Below are positions 28,204-37,527 of a stretch of 64,000 nt of DNA, in pieces (position 1 is the first letter of the stretch; every line of letters starts with the position of its first letter). The position numbers were made by a program, and so were the translations under genes. The notes beneath the pieces are model-generated. The model was not told the DNA's origin. It saw only the letters and a program-made list of their open reading frames with translations, and searched no databases. Source of the stretch: JBMNMU01 sp050953505 (GTDB lineage: Bacteria > Bacillota > Clostridia > Peptostreptococcales > Anaerovoracaceae); NCBI GenBank assembly GCA_050953505.1, contig JBMNMU010000001.1, positions 1,550,001 through 1,614,000 of the forward strand, given 5' to 3'.

Positions 28204-29205
28204 CTACTTAGATAGAGCATCTGAAATTCCTTCAAACAACTCCTGATAAGTTTGTATTGATTCATTTGTGTAAGTATCTAATGGTGCGTAGATGATTTGA
28301 TTTTTAGTAACAGCGGTAGTGTTTTTCAATGCTGGAGAATTGTCAATAACATCTTGTGCTGGCAGTGCAGCTGTCGTGGAGGTTACCGCTCCATCACGGT
28401 CTAATACAAGAATCCAATCAGGATTACTTTGTGCAATGGCCTCTACAGAAATATCATCTCCTTGATGATCTGAAGAAGCGTTGACAATTTCCAATGCCGG
28501 AATCCATCCAAAGATTTCATACAGGGGCCCCCAGACACGCCCTGTCCCGGGAGCTGAAAAACCAATATCTCCACCCGAAACTACTACACTCATAACGGTA
28601 TCTGTTCCGTTATATGCGGATTTTGCTTTTTCCGCGGCTTGATCAAAATCAGCTATCAATCTAGCGGCTTCTTCATTTTTATCGAAGATTTTTCCCAAAG
28701 CAATTGTTGAATCCTTTAAACCATTAACTAGGTTTTCTCCTGGTTTATCCGCCTTCTCTGAAACTTCAAAATCCAAATCAATAACTGCTGCATTAGGTAC
28801 TAATGCTTTAATATCTTCATAAAAGGTAGCAAATCTTTGGCCAATAATGACAAGCTCAGGATCTGCCGCAGCTATAATTTCTAAATTAGGTTCTCGATGA
28901 TTTCCAATATCCAAAACTGCCTCATCTGCAACATATTTTGAGTCTGCCGGCATTACAGGCTTTGGTACAGCAGCTAATTGGATTCCCCATTGTTCTAGGG
29001 TTTCAAATGTCCTATTGTCTAAAGCGACTACATTCTTAGGATTTACAGGAACTCTAACTGTCCCATGTACATCAGTAATTTCCACCGTTAAGGCTTCTGA
29101 CGAAGGATTTTCTTGTTTTCCTTGTTCTGTACCAGAGCAAGCCGTTAGTATTAAGGCAAATGCAACCATCAAAACCGTAAATTTTAAATACTTAGATCTT
29201 TTCAT
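28204..29205 (-). CDS. Siderophore-binding lipoprotein of the iron ABC transporter
   Basis: A 333-residue extracytoplasmic lipoprotein. The signal peptide ends in lipobox LTAC with the lipidated cysteine at residue 23, and the mature part has the TroA/FepB fold (VVALDNRTFETLEQWG near residue 60; DPELVIIGQRF). It resembles YclQ, the petrobactin-binding protein, from memory only. It is the first gene of the operon binding protein, permease, permease, ATPase. Expression is probably iron-regulated through the palindrome near the promoter. Confidence 0.92.
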   Translation of the reverse strand: MKRSKYLKFTVLMVAFALILTACSGTEQGKQENPSSEALTVEITDVHGTVRVPVNPKNVVALDNRTFETLEQWGIQLAAVPKPVMPADSKYVADEAVLDIGNHREPNLEIIAAADPELVIIGQRFATFYEDIKALVPNAAVIDLDFEVSEKADKPGENLVNGLKDSTIALGKIFDKNEEAARLIADFDQAAEKAKSAYNGTDTVMSVVVSGGDIGFSAPGTGRVWGPLYEIFGWIPALEIVNASSDHQGDDISVEAIAQSNPDWILVLDRDGAVTSTTAALPAQDVIDNSPALKNTTAVTKNQIIYAPLDTYTNESIQTYQELFEGISDALSK

Positions 29206-29284
29206 AGATATTCTCCTTATTTCTTTGATAAATAGTAAATTCTTTTTATTCCTCTATTACTTATTTTATTACTCCTTTGAATTA

Positions 29285-29304
29285 AAGTTAGCATATGCTA
29301 ACTT
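29285..29304 (-). promoter_or_regulatory. 20-bp perfect palindromic operator of the siderophore operon
   Basis: AAGTTAGCATATGCTAACTT is its own reverse complement. It lies immediately downstream of the -10 box of the operon promoter, the classic place for a repressor. The half-site TTAG/CTAA recalls DtxR/IdeR-family boxes rather than the GATAAT-type Fur box, so an iron-dependent DtxR-family repressor is my guess. Confidence 0.6.
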
Positions 29305-29310
29305 GACTAT

Positions 29311-29339
29311 ATTCTACTATTGCACTAGGATATTGTCAA
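29311..29339 (-). promoter_or_regulatory. Promoter of the siderophore operon
   Basis: Read leftward, TTGACA (29339-29334), a 17-base spacer and TAGAAT (29316-29311) make a near-consensus vegetative promoter, with the palindromic operator right after it. Confidence 0.65.
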
Positions 29340-29373
29340 TAGGTTTTTTCCAATTTTTTTCTGAGTAAAAGAA

Positions 29374-29412
29374 AAAACCCTCGGTGATTTGTTTCAAATC
29401 ACTTTGGGTTTT
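29374..29412 (-). terminator. Terminator of coaBC
   Basis: Read leftward, AAAACCCAAAGTGATTTG pairs with CAAATCACCGAGGGTTTT (minor mismatches) and is followed by T residues, about 20 bases after the coaBC stop. Confidence 0.85.
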
Positions 29413-29431
29413 ATACTTAGAGTATGACCAC

Positions 29432-30625
29432 TTAATTTCGTTTTGCAAGAATAAAGTCTATTAATTTTTCTGCAAGCTTTTCTTTAGACATGATGGGGTG
29501 ATCTATTACTTTATCCTTAGTAATAAAGGTTACAACATTGGTGTCAGTTCCAAATCCGGCTCCTTCAACGTTTAAGTTATTTGCTACAATCATATCAGCA
29601 TGTTTTTTTTCTAGCTTTTTTGAGGAATTTACAATTAAGTTTTCAGTTTCCATTGAAAAACCGCATAAGAATTGATGAGGCTTTTTATGATGTCCTAAAT
29701 ATTCAAGAATATCCTTTGTCCTTGCTAATTCAATACTGAGATCACCTGTATTCTTCTTAATTTTATCGTTAGATTTAGTTTTAGGCGTATAGTCAGCTAC
29801 AGCCGCTGCTTTAATAATAATATCTTGATTTGAATAGTTATCACATACCGCATCAAACATTTCCTTTGCAGAATCCACGTCTATCACCTGGACAAAGGAA
29901 GGAGTCGGGATGTTGGTTTTACCTGATATCAATGTAACATTTGCACCCCTCTGCATACAGTGCTTAGCGATTTCATATCCCATTTTGCCTGTGGAATGAT
30001 TACTGATATAGCGAACTGGGTCAATCATTTCCCGAGTAGGACCTGCCGTTACTAAAACATTTAAGCCTGTCATATCCTTTTCATGGGCTATTTCCTTTAA
30101 AATGTATTGGAGCAATACTTGCTCTGACGGCATTTTTCCTGCGCCAATATCACCACATGCCAAATATCCAGTATCTGGGGTTACTACTTCCATTCCATAC
30201 TCTTTTAGCTTTCTAATGTTATCTTGAACGATGGGGTTATTGTACATATTGGTGTTCATAGCCGGTGCAACGATTTTTTTACAGGGGCAGGTAATAATGG
30301 TTGTGGTCAATATATCATCTGCTAAACCATTAGCCATTTTGCCGATAACATTAGCAGTGGCTGGCGCAACCAGTACCACATCTGCCTGCTTTGCTAGGGA
30401 CACATGCTTCACATTGTATTCAAAATTCCTGTCGAAGGTATCAACTAAACATTTGTTTTCCGTAAGGGTTTCGAATGTTATCGGATTGATAAAATTTGTT
30501 GCATTTTCCGTCATTAAAACATGTACATTACATTCAAGCTTCTTTAACATACTTGCTAAATTAGCCATCTTATAGGCGGCAATACCACCTGTAACAGCAA
30601 GTAATACGGTCTTTCCTTTTAGCAT
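29432..30625 (-). CDS. coaBC: Bifunctional phosphopantothenoylcysteine decarboxylase/phosphopantothenate-cysteine ligase
   Basis: A 397-residue enzyme carrying out two steps of coenzyme A synthesis. The N-terminal CoaC flavoprotein half (1-180) has GGIAAYK, the FMN-contacting histidine in VKHVSLAK and the PAMNTNMY substrate clamp with a following C in YLACGDIGAGKM. The C-terminal CoaB half (about 190-397) has VTAGPTREMIDPVRYI and HSTGKMG, then the lysine-containing lid near KIKKN. It uses CTP in bacteria. It is a single gene with its own terminator. Confidence 0.95.
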   Translation of the reverse strand: MLKGKTVLLAVTGGIAAYKMANLASMLKKLECNVHVLMTENATNFINPITFETLTENKCLVDTFDRNFEYNVKHVSLAKQADVVLVAPATANVIGKMANGLADDILTTTIITCPCKKIVAPAMNTNMYNNPIVQDNIRKLKEYGMEVVTPDTGYLACGDIGAGKMPSEQVLLQYILKEIAHEKDMTGLNVLVTAGPTREMIDPVRYISNHSTGKMGYEIAKHCMQRGANVTLISGKTNIPTPSFVQVIDVDSAKEMFDAVCDNYSNQDIIIKAAAVADYTPKTKSNDKIKKNTGDLSIELARTKDILEYLGHHKKPHQFLCGFSMETENLIVNSSKKLEKKHADMIVANNLNVEGAGFGTDTNVVTFITKDKVIDHPIMSKEKLAEKLIDFILAKRN

Positions 30626-30675
30626 ATTTCTTCATTCTCCTTTATCTAGCTCGTTTATCTATCTGTAAATTCCCA

Positions 30676-33378
30676 TCACTTTACTTCTTTTACAATCTCA
30701 ATAAGCTTATCAACTATTTTAGGGTCAAAATATGTACCAGATCCTTGTCTAATTGATTCAATTGCATTAAGCTTCCTTTCATTTGGCGGGAGGCCTTCGC
30801 TGTTTAATACACGATCATATAGCTCAACAGCTGCAATAATTCTTGATATAAGTGGAATTTGTTCCCCTTTGAGACCCCTTGGATATCCAGTGCCATCCCA
30901 TTTTTCATGATGGCTATAAACATATTCGGCTAAATCAAGGGTATCATCAAAGAGATTCAAAATTCTATACCCCACTGCTGAATGTTGTTTTACTTTTTCA
31001 GCCTCTTCATCTGTTAAGACTTCCTTTCTAAGGAGATTTTCATCTAGTACAATTTTGCCAATATCATGAAGATAACCAGCCCTCTTTAATTTATTAATCT
31101 CAGTTTCCGAAAGCCCTAAAGCCGATCCCAATTGGGCGCATAAATTACTTACACCATAGGAATGCTCTTTTTCCACCTGACTTTTTCCATGCAGCGTTTT
31201 TATTATATTACTTATCATATCCCTATTAACGGATTTTCGATTCATGGTTTTATCTTTATACATATCGTCTTCCGCATTGGTCATTGTCTCTTGCAAAGAC
31301 TGTTCAGGGCTAGTTTTAGTATCTTGGCCAAGAGAAATACTACACTTTATTGCTTCCACACTAGCGTCTAGAAATTCTTCCTTAATTCTAGAGATGATTT
31401 TTTTGCAATTTTCCGCTGTGGTGTTTGGCAATAGAATAATAAATTCATCACCCCCAACCCTCGCTAATATATCATTTTGCCTGCAGGCATTTTTTAAAAT
31501 CTCAGAAGATTTTTTAATAAGCTTATCTCCTGCAGTATGCCCGAATATGTCATTGGTCATCTTAAGACCATTAATGTCTGCAAAAATTACAGATAAAGGC
31601 AGGTTTTCTGGAATGTCTATTTTTTCAAGATTGCTTTCAAAATACCTTCTGTTAAAAAGACCTGTAAGTACATCGTGATTACTAAGGAATTTTATCTCAT
31701 CATCTCTCTTTTTACGTTCTGTAATATCCATGAAGGTTACTACTGCGCCGATAATTTTTTCATTTTTTATTTGAGGATATGAATGATACTCAACATCAAA
31801 GGAAGTACCATCTGCTCTCCAGAATACTTCGTCATCTGCCTCAAGTCCTTCTCCTTTTTTCATAAAGGAAATAATCTTGCACACTTCAATAGGATATGGT
31901 GTTCCATCCTTCATCGTATGATGTATCAGCCTATGCATATTTTGACCTAGCAAATCTTCCTGTTTTGTGTATCCTAACATTTTTAGGGCACTGGTATTGC
32001 AAAACATGCAGTTCCCCTCCAAATCAGTACCGAAAATTCCTTCAGCAGAAGAATCTAGAATTAAGCTAAGCTCGTCTTTTTTCTCTTCTAATTCCTCAAT
32101 TAAATTCCTTAGCTCCTCTGTTCTCTGATCCACTGTTGATTCTAGGTTGCTGATAATGGATTGCATTTTGTCTGCAACCTGGTTAAAGCTTTTAGATATT
32201 AAACCTATTTCATCATCTCTGACAATATTAACCCTCTTTGATAGGTTACCTAGGGATATTTCTTTTGAAATTTGAAGCAATGAATTCATGGGGTTTAAGT
32301 ATTTTCTCATTATCACATTGTAGGCTATAATGGTTAGAATCAAAGTTACTACAGCAATAAAAATAGCCTCTGTTATGCTTTTATATACATCCGCTAAAAA
32401 AAACGATTCAGGAATTGCTGAAATAATAATCCAATCTATTCCATTCATATGAATTTCACGGAAATTTGTAAAATAATGATCCTTGTCCATATCAATTACT
32501 TGTCGAGGATTCCTATCTTTTTTAAATTGCTCATAAGCATTTTCAATGTCTGTGCACGCAATATCGCTAAGCTTGGATCGCTTTATAGTTCCATCACGAC
32601 GAACTTTAAAATCTGGCTTACCCATTGAATTTGCTATTAATTGATTTGAGGTTTTTTCAATAATGATGGCAAATCCGTTATATTCATTTACTGTACTTTG
32701 AAGATAGGATCCAATATCTGATAGAAGTAAATGAGTTCCAAGCACACCTTGAAGTGCCCCGTTTTCATTGTATACTGGCCACCCACAGGAAACTGTCAAA
32801 TCATCCATTACAAAATGCTTGTATATAGGAGAAAAAGTTGGTTTACCAGACTCTGCTGCAGCTTGATACCATAAACGAGTGCGAGGATCAAATTTCCCTG
32901 CAATCAAGGCAAGCTCTTTTGCTGTCATGTCTTCATTTACTGAGTAATACCAAGAATATCCCTTCGTACTATCATCGTTTTTCATTATTTCTATCACATT
33001 GTTTTCATTTCGGCGGGCACCATAATACCATCCATCAACAGTACCATAGCTAAAGCTATATATTTCATGGCTTTGAGACTCAAGTACGCCAACAAAAAAA
33101 CGGTCCCGCTGCTTTTCCTTGCTTAAATCAAGCATCCCATTTTTAATGATTTTGTGTTCAGCTTCATTAATATTGTAAGGTAAATGCACAAAGCTATAAA
33201 CCTTGTCATAAATATCTTCGTTAATGCTTAATGCAAAATCCTCTGCAGATTTCTTTGTTGAATATATCCAGTTATTAAAAACGATAGTGCCATGCAGCGC
33301 TGCAGATATAAATATTGCTATTACAAATATCAGCAGAATAATTCCCTTTATTGAAAGTTCCCTATTATTACGTTTCAT
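30676..33378 (-). CDS. Membrane sensor with dCache, HAMP, PAS, GGDEF and HD-GYP domains
   Basis: A 900-residue cyclic-di-GMP enzyme. It has a membrane helix (13-33), a Cache-type extracellular domain (about 40-330), a second helix, HAMP (about 370-425), PAS (about 430-555), a GGDEF domain with an intact GGDEF near residue 644, and HD-GYP with HDIGK near 770 and GTGYPRGLKGEQIP. Having both a synthase and a hydrolase of c-di-GMP in one chain means one may be dominant or regulatory. It is next to another c-di-GMP protein on the same strand, only 44 bases apart, so they may be co-transcribed. Confidence 0.92.
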   Translation of the reverse strand: MKRNNRELSIKGIILLIFVIAIFISAALHGTIVFNNWIYSTKKSAEDFALSINEDIYDKVYSFVHLPYNINEAEHKIIKNGMLDLSKEKQRDRFFVGVLESQSHEIYSFSYGTVDGWYYGARRNENNVIEIMKNDDSTKGYSWYYSVNEDMTAKELALIAGKFDPRTRLWYQAAAESGKPTFSPIYKHFVMDDLTVSCGWPVYNENGALQGVLGTHLLLSDIGSYLQSTVNEYNGFAIIIEKTSNQLIANSMGKPDFKVRRDGTIKRSKLSDIACTDIENAYEQFKKDRNPRQVIDMDKDHYFTNFREIHMNGIDWIIISAIPESFFLADVYKSITEAIFIAVVTLILTIIAYNVIMRKYLNPMNSLLQISKEISLGNLSKRVNIVRDDEIGLISKSFNQVADKMQSIISNLESTVDQRTEELRNLIEELEEKKDELSLILDSSAEGIFGTDLEGNCMFCNTSALKMLGYTKQEDLLGQNMHRLIHHTMKDGTPYPIEVCKIISFMKKGEGLEADDEVFWRADGTSFDVEYHSYPQIKNEKIIGAVVTFMDITERKKRDDEIKFLSNHDVLTGLFNRRYFESNLEKIDIPENLPLSVIFADINGLKMTNDIFGHTAGDKLIKKSSEILKNACRQNDILARVGGDEFIILLPNTTAENCKKIISRIKEEFLDASVEAIKCSISLGQDTKTSPEQSLQETMTNAEDDMYKDKTMNRKSVNRDMISNIIKTLHGKSQVEKEHSYGVSNLCAQLGSALGLSETEINKLKRAGYLHDIGKIVLDENLLRKEVLTDEEAEKVKQHSAVGYRILNLFDDTLDLAEYVYSHHEKWDGTGYPRGLKGEQIPLISRIIAAVELYDRVLNSEGLPPNERKLNAIESIRQGSGTYFDPKIVDKLIEIVKEVK

Positions 33379-33422
33379 TGCTATAACATCCTATCTAGTC
33401 TACATTTTTTTGTTAGGTATAA

Positions 33423-35798
33423 TTACTTTTTTTCGAGAAATTCAAAGGCTTCTTCTTTATCAAGGGGCTTGCTAATAAAATACCCCTGTATTTTATCACA
33501 TTTCCATTTTTTCAGATACTCAAACTGTTCTTTGTCCTCTACCCCTTCTGCTACTGTATAATGGCCTAATTTATGTGCAATGGATATAATATCACTTACT
33601 AAAACCTTGTTAGGACTAACTTCAAGTAGCTTATCGATAAAAGATTTGTCAATTTTAAGACAGTCAACATTTAACTCTTGCTCCCTAGAAAGAGTAGAGT
33701 ATCCTGTCCCAAAATCATCGATGGCAACATAGATGCCAGCTTGTCTTAATTTATTTATTACTGAATTAACTATCTCATAGTCTTCTGAAAATATTGACTC
33801 TGTGAGTTCAATTCCCAGCCTTTTAGGATCAATCCCAATCTCATGAATCATTTCAAATAGATTTTCAACAAAATCTTCTTTCAGCAGCTGGATTACGGAA
33901 ACATTAATATAGACATATAAATCTTCGTATCCAAGGTTCCCCAACCCTTTTAGAAAAATTAACGCCTGTCTCGTAATTTTTTCGCTAATTGGAATAATAA
34001 GTTTTGTTTCTTCTGCTAAAGGGATGAATTCCATAGGAGAAATTAAACCTAGCTTATCGCTTTTTATTCTTGCCAATGCCTCAAAGCCACTTATTTGGTT
34101 TGTCCTAAGATCTAATATTGGCTGATATTGTAAATATAAGCCCCCATCATTCTCATCATCTATAATGTGAGCAAGCTCTTTTTTAATGTTCTCTTCTCGC
34201 AGGATTGCTAATTCTATTTCGGCACCATAAAAACAGGGGTAAAAATCAGCATCCTGATCATTTAATGATTTTTCAGAAGCGATTAAAAGTTTCTTCAGAA
34301 TTTGATCTATATTCGGGCTATCAGTGGAATCAATTTCAACAATCCCGATGCCCCCACTTATTCTATCTGCACTTAATAATGATTTCAAGACATTAGAAAC
34401 CCTCGTACAAAATTCTAGAAGCTCCTCTTTATTTTCATATTCCCTTATATAAAATAAAAATTGGGCCTGATATATTTTAAATAATAAGCATTGGTTTGAG
34501 CTGAATTGGTTTAGCTCCTTTGCCACACTTTTTAAAAGCTCCTGTGTATAATTGAATCCGTAAATTTTAGTCAGAGCTTGTGTTGTATTTAAATTGATGT
34601 TTATGGCAGCTCGTTTTCCTACTCTAGTCTCCTTGGCATCATTAATAAGGGTTTCCGCAAAAACCAATCTGTTGTGTAGCCCTGTCAACCAATCATGCTC
34701 GGTAATGTACCTTAGATCATCCTCAACTTTCTTACGCTCCGATATGTCAAGAATAATTCCCTCTAAAGCTTCCACCCGACCTTCATGATCATAAACTCCT
34801 TGACCCATCTCAAGGACCCACTTTCTTTTATTGTTGGCAGTTATAATTTCGTATTCATATTTAAAGGGAATACGCTTTTCAAGAATTCGCTTCCATTCTC
34901 TACGTAATTTTTCATGGTATTCCGGCGCAATGATGCTAAAGAAGGATTTGTCCCTATTATGTAAAAGGCTTTCTGGGGGATATCCGGTTAATTCTAAGCA
35001 GCCTGCCGAAACATATTGCATTGTCCATTCCCAATCGTTATCACACCTATAAGCTAGCCCCGGTAGATGGGAAAGAAAAACGGATTTACTGCGCTCACTT
35101 TCACTTAATGCTGCGGCAGTGGCTCTAGATAAAACAAAGGCAAAACAGAGTATAATAATGCACGCAATGATAATAACATCGGGAATCATGTCTTTTCTCA
35201 GCTGAGACATCCATTCAGAAGCAGAAAAATCAATTGCAAAAACGGCAATAACATTGCCACTATAAGAATCTTTAACGGGTACTAGAACACTCTTCCAAGA
35301 ACCCTTACTATTCATTATGGGGTTTGTCAATACTGCCTCGCCAGTTCGCAAAGGCTCCCAGTAAACATCTTCCGATACTTCAAATATTTCACCTGGCATT
35401 ACATGATCCAAATAATAAGGCTCAGAATCAAATAAAAAAACTAGATTGTCTTCCGATTGAATATATAAGTACGAATAATATATCGGTTTTATAGTCTTAA
35501 CCAGTCTTATTAGGCTGTCTTTCACTAAAATATAATCACTATTACGCATATCATCAGCAGTGCCAGACATCTCAGCTATATGTTCAGGATGAAAAACACT
35601 CTCTAAGGACTGGCCAAGCTGTATCGCTTCATCGGAAGCATTCTCCTTATAGCGATTCCATGCAAAGTTTAGATAAAGCCCACTTAGTAGCAGTACAATT
35701 AATGTGAAAATAATAAATCTAGTTTTACGAATTGATTTAAAATTATGCTTTGACTCTGCTTTGTTTTGACCTTGATTCCTTTCTTTTGAAGTGAACAT
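33423..35798 (-). CDS. Membrane sensor with PAS, degenerate GGDEF and EAL domains
   Basis: A 791-residue protein. It has an N-terminal helix (27-47), an extracellular sensor domain (about 50-205), a second helix, PAS (235-360), a GGDEF-like domain in which the signature is lost (about 365-520), and an EAL domain (about 530-785) with FEALARI, ESIF, DDFGTGYS and VAEGVE motifs. The EAL half looks catalytically competent, so it probably degrades c-di-GMP. Its PAS-EAL part is a close paralogue of the protein broken by the IS3 element at 40874-44446. Confidence 0.92.
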   Translation of the reverse strand: MFTSKERNQGQNKAESKHNFKSIRKTRFIIFTLIVLLLSGLYLNFAWNRYKENASDEAIQLGQSLESVFHPEHIAEMSGTADDMRNSDYILVKDSLIRLVKTIKPIYYSYLYIQSEDNLVFLFDSEPYYLDHVMPGEIFEVSEDVYWEPLRTGEAVLTNPIMNSKGSWKSVLVPVKDSYSGNVIAVFAIDFSASEWMSQLRKDMIPDVIIIACIIILCFAFVLSRATAAALSESERSKSVFLSHLPGLAYRCDNDWEWTMQYVSAGCLELTGYPPESLLHNRDKSFFSIIAPEYHEKLRREWKRILEKRIPFKYEYEIITANNKRKWVLEMGQGVYDHEGRVEALEGIILDISERKKVEDDLRYITEHDWLTGLHNRLVFAETLINDAKETRVGKRAAININLNTTQALTKIYGFNYTQELLKSVAKELNQFSSNQCLLFKIYQAQFLFYIREYENKEELLEFCTRVSNVLKSLLSADRISGGIGIVEIDSTDSPNIDQILKKLLIASEKSLNDQDADFYPCFYGAEIELAILREENIKKELAHIIDDENDGGLYLQYQPILDLRTNQISGFEALARIKSDKLGLISPMEFIPLAEETKLIIPISEKITRQALIFLKGLGNLGYEDLYVYINVSVIQLLKEDFVENLFEMIHEIGIDPKRLGIELTESIFSEDYEIVNSVINKLRQAGIYVAIDDFGTGYSTLSREQELNVDCLKIDKSFIDKLLEVSPNKVLVSDIISIAHKLGHYTVAEGVEDKEQFEYLKKWKCDKIQGYFISKPLDKEEAFEFLEKK

Positions 35799-35906
35799 CT
35801 ATAACATACCTCTTCTTCATTGAATTAATGGTTCGTGGAAAATCATGCTTTACTTCAAATACTATACCCTATTAAAATGCTTTTAATAGGGTATGTGAAA
35901 ATATAA

Positions 35907-35935
35907 TGGTGTCAGACACCACGGTGTCTAACACC
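35907..35935. repeat. Pair of GGTGTC palindromes
   Basis: TGGTGTCAGACACCA (35907-35921) is followed directly by GGTGTCTAACACC (35923-35935), the same element as at 18074-18140. They lie between two leftward genes (EAL protein and codA). Confidence 0.8.
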
Positions 35936-36013
35936 ACTTGCTCATCACTTTGTATAATGTCTGATACTATTTGCCAAGATACATTTTACCAGTATGCCTC
36001 TGATAGTTTTTCA

Positions 36014-37267
36014 CTACCTCAAAAACTCAATATTTGTGTCAATTACTTCTGGAGCTCGCCTAAAGAGGAATTCTCCATTTCGTACAGAGTCTAATACATT
36101 GACACGGCCTAAGACAGCATCTAAGGAGCTCTTTGCATTCAGCACAATGAAATTAGCTGGCTTGCCAACCTCTATGCCGTATTTTTCAGAAAGATTCATG
36201 GTCTTAGCCCCTTTTACAGTAATTAAGTCAAGAGCGTTTTCCAATTCTTTAAATGACATCATCTGTGCAATATGAATACCATGATCAAGAATAAGCATTA
36301 AATTTCCATTACCTGCCGGATACCATGGGTCTTCAATACTATCCTGTGCAAAGCATATGTTTAGACCTTCATCATTTAATTCTTTGACACGAGTTAAGCC
36401 ACGACGTTTTGGATAAGTGTCATATCGCCCCTGTAAGTAGATGTTCTCAGTTGGGCAAGATATAAAGTTTATTTTAGAAAGTTTTAAAACCTTCATTAAT
36501 TTAAAAGCATAGGCATTGTTATATGAACCGAATGCACATGTATGGGAAGCTGTCGTTTTCTGCCCTATTCCCTCCATATATGCCAGTGTAGCAAGTAGCT
36601 CTAAGAAACGGGATTGCTCATCATCTGTTTCATCACAGTGAACGTCAATCATTTTATCATATTTTAATGCTAATTCTATAGTTTTGTGTATACTTTTTTC
36701 TCCGAACTCCCGGGCAAATTCAAAATGAGGAATTGCGCCGACACAGTCAGCACCCATTTCTAGGCCTTGCTCTACAAGCTTGTCCCCACCTTTATAGGCA
36801 TACATTCCCTCTTGTGGGAAAGAGACGATTTGAATGGTAACGAACTCTTTTAATTCTTCTCTTAATTCTAATAATGCCTTAAGAGCAATCAGATTAGGAT
36901 CAGTAACATCAGCATGTGTACGAATAAATTGAACGCCTTGTAAAACTTCTGCTTTAACTGCTTTTTTTGCTCGGGCTTTTACTTCTTCAAGAGATAAATC
37001 TCCTTTTGTTTCGCTCCAGCGCTGTATACCCTCAAATAAAGTACCAGTATCATTAGTAGCCCCTTCTTTACGAGCGGTATATACATAATCTAAATGAAGA
37101 TGAGGATCAACATATGGCGGAACTGCTAAATTACCACCCAAGTCAACGGATTCTTCACATTTTGTTTGGAGATTAGGCCCGATTTCCTTAAAAATACCAT
37201 CTTCTACATAAAGATCAACTACCTCACTACTTCCTTTTAATCTTACATTTTTATAAAGCTTTTTCAT
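36014..37267 (-). CDS. codA: Cytosine deaminase-like amidohydrolase
   Basis: A 417-residue metal-dependent amidohydrolase, a strong match to the CodA family. It has the metal ligands in DPHLHLDYV near residue 54, GTLFEGIQRW, the HFEFAREFGE block, DVHCDETDDEQSRF, SHTCAF and DPWYP near residue 307, plus QGRYDTYPKRRG. CodA converts cytosine to uracil and ammonia; relatives act on isoguanine or creatinine. Position 303 reads AQDSIEDPW, where E. coli CodA has GHDDVFDPW as I recall, so the specificity could differ. AGGAGG lies ahead of the ATG. An MFS transporter is divergent to it. Confidence 0.85.
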   Translation of the reverse strand: MKKLYKNVRLKGSSEVVDLYVEDGIFKEIGPNLQTKCEESVDLGGNLAVPPYVDPHLHLDYVYTARKEGATNDTGTLFEGIQRWSETKGDLSLEEVKARAKKAVKAEVLQGVQFIRTHADVTDPNLIALKALLELREELKEFVTIQIVSFPQEGMYAYKGGDKLVEQGLEMGADCVGAIPHFEFAREFGEKSIHKTIELALKYDKMIDVHCDETDDEQSRFLELLATLAYMEGIGQKTTASHTCAFGSYNNAYAFKLMKVLKLSKINFISCPTENIYLQGRYDTYPKRRGLTRVKELNDEGLNICFAQDSIEDPWYPAGNGNLMLILDHGIHIAQMMSFKELENALDLITVKGAKTMNLSEKYGIEVGKPANFIVLNAKSSLDAVLGRVNVLDSVRNGEFLFRRAPEVIDTNIEFLR

Positions 37268-37290
37268 TTATTAAACCTCCTAGTTTATAT

Positions 37291-37492
37291 GGTGTCAGAC
37301 GCATTTTGCAGATTACTTTGTGTGGTGCAGACACCTTTTCCAGTAACGCCTTTTTCCGGCCACTTTGTGAGATATTATAGCCAATTGAAAAACAAAATAT
37401 TAAATGTATTGCTTTTTGGGTAATGTACATAATAATTGATGGTGTCTTAATATATGGTGTCAGACGCTTTCACAGTTTATGGTGTCAGACAC
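37291..37492. repeat. Four to five GGTGTCAGAC-type repeats between codA and the MFS gene
   Basis: Imperfect copies of the element occur at 37291-37302, 37321-37335 (GTGGTGCAGACACC variant), 37441-37446 (half), 37456-37467 and 37481-37492. They occupy the divergent intergenic region, so they overlap or lie near both promoters. Confidence 0.7.
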
Positions 37493-37527
37493 GGGTACAA
37501 ATATTAAACAGGATAAAGGATAAAAAT

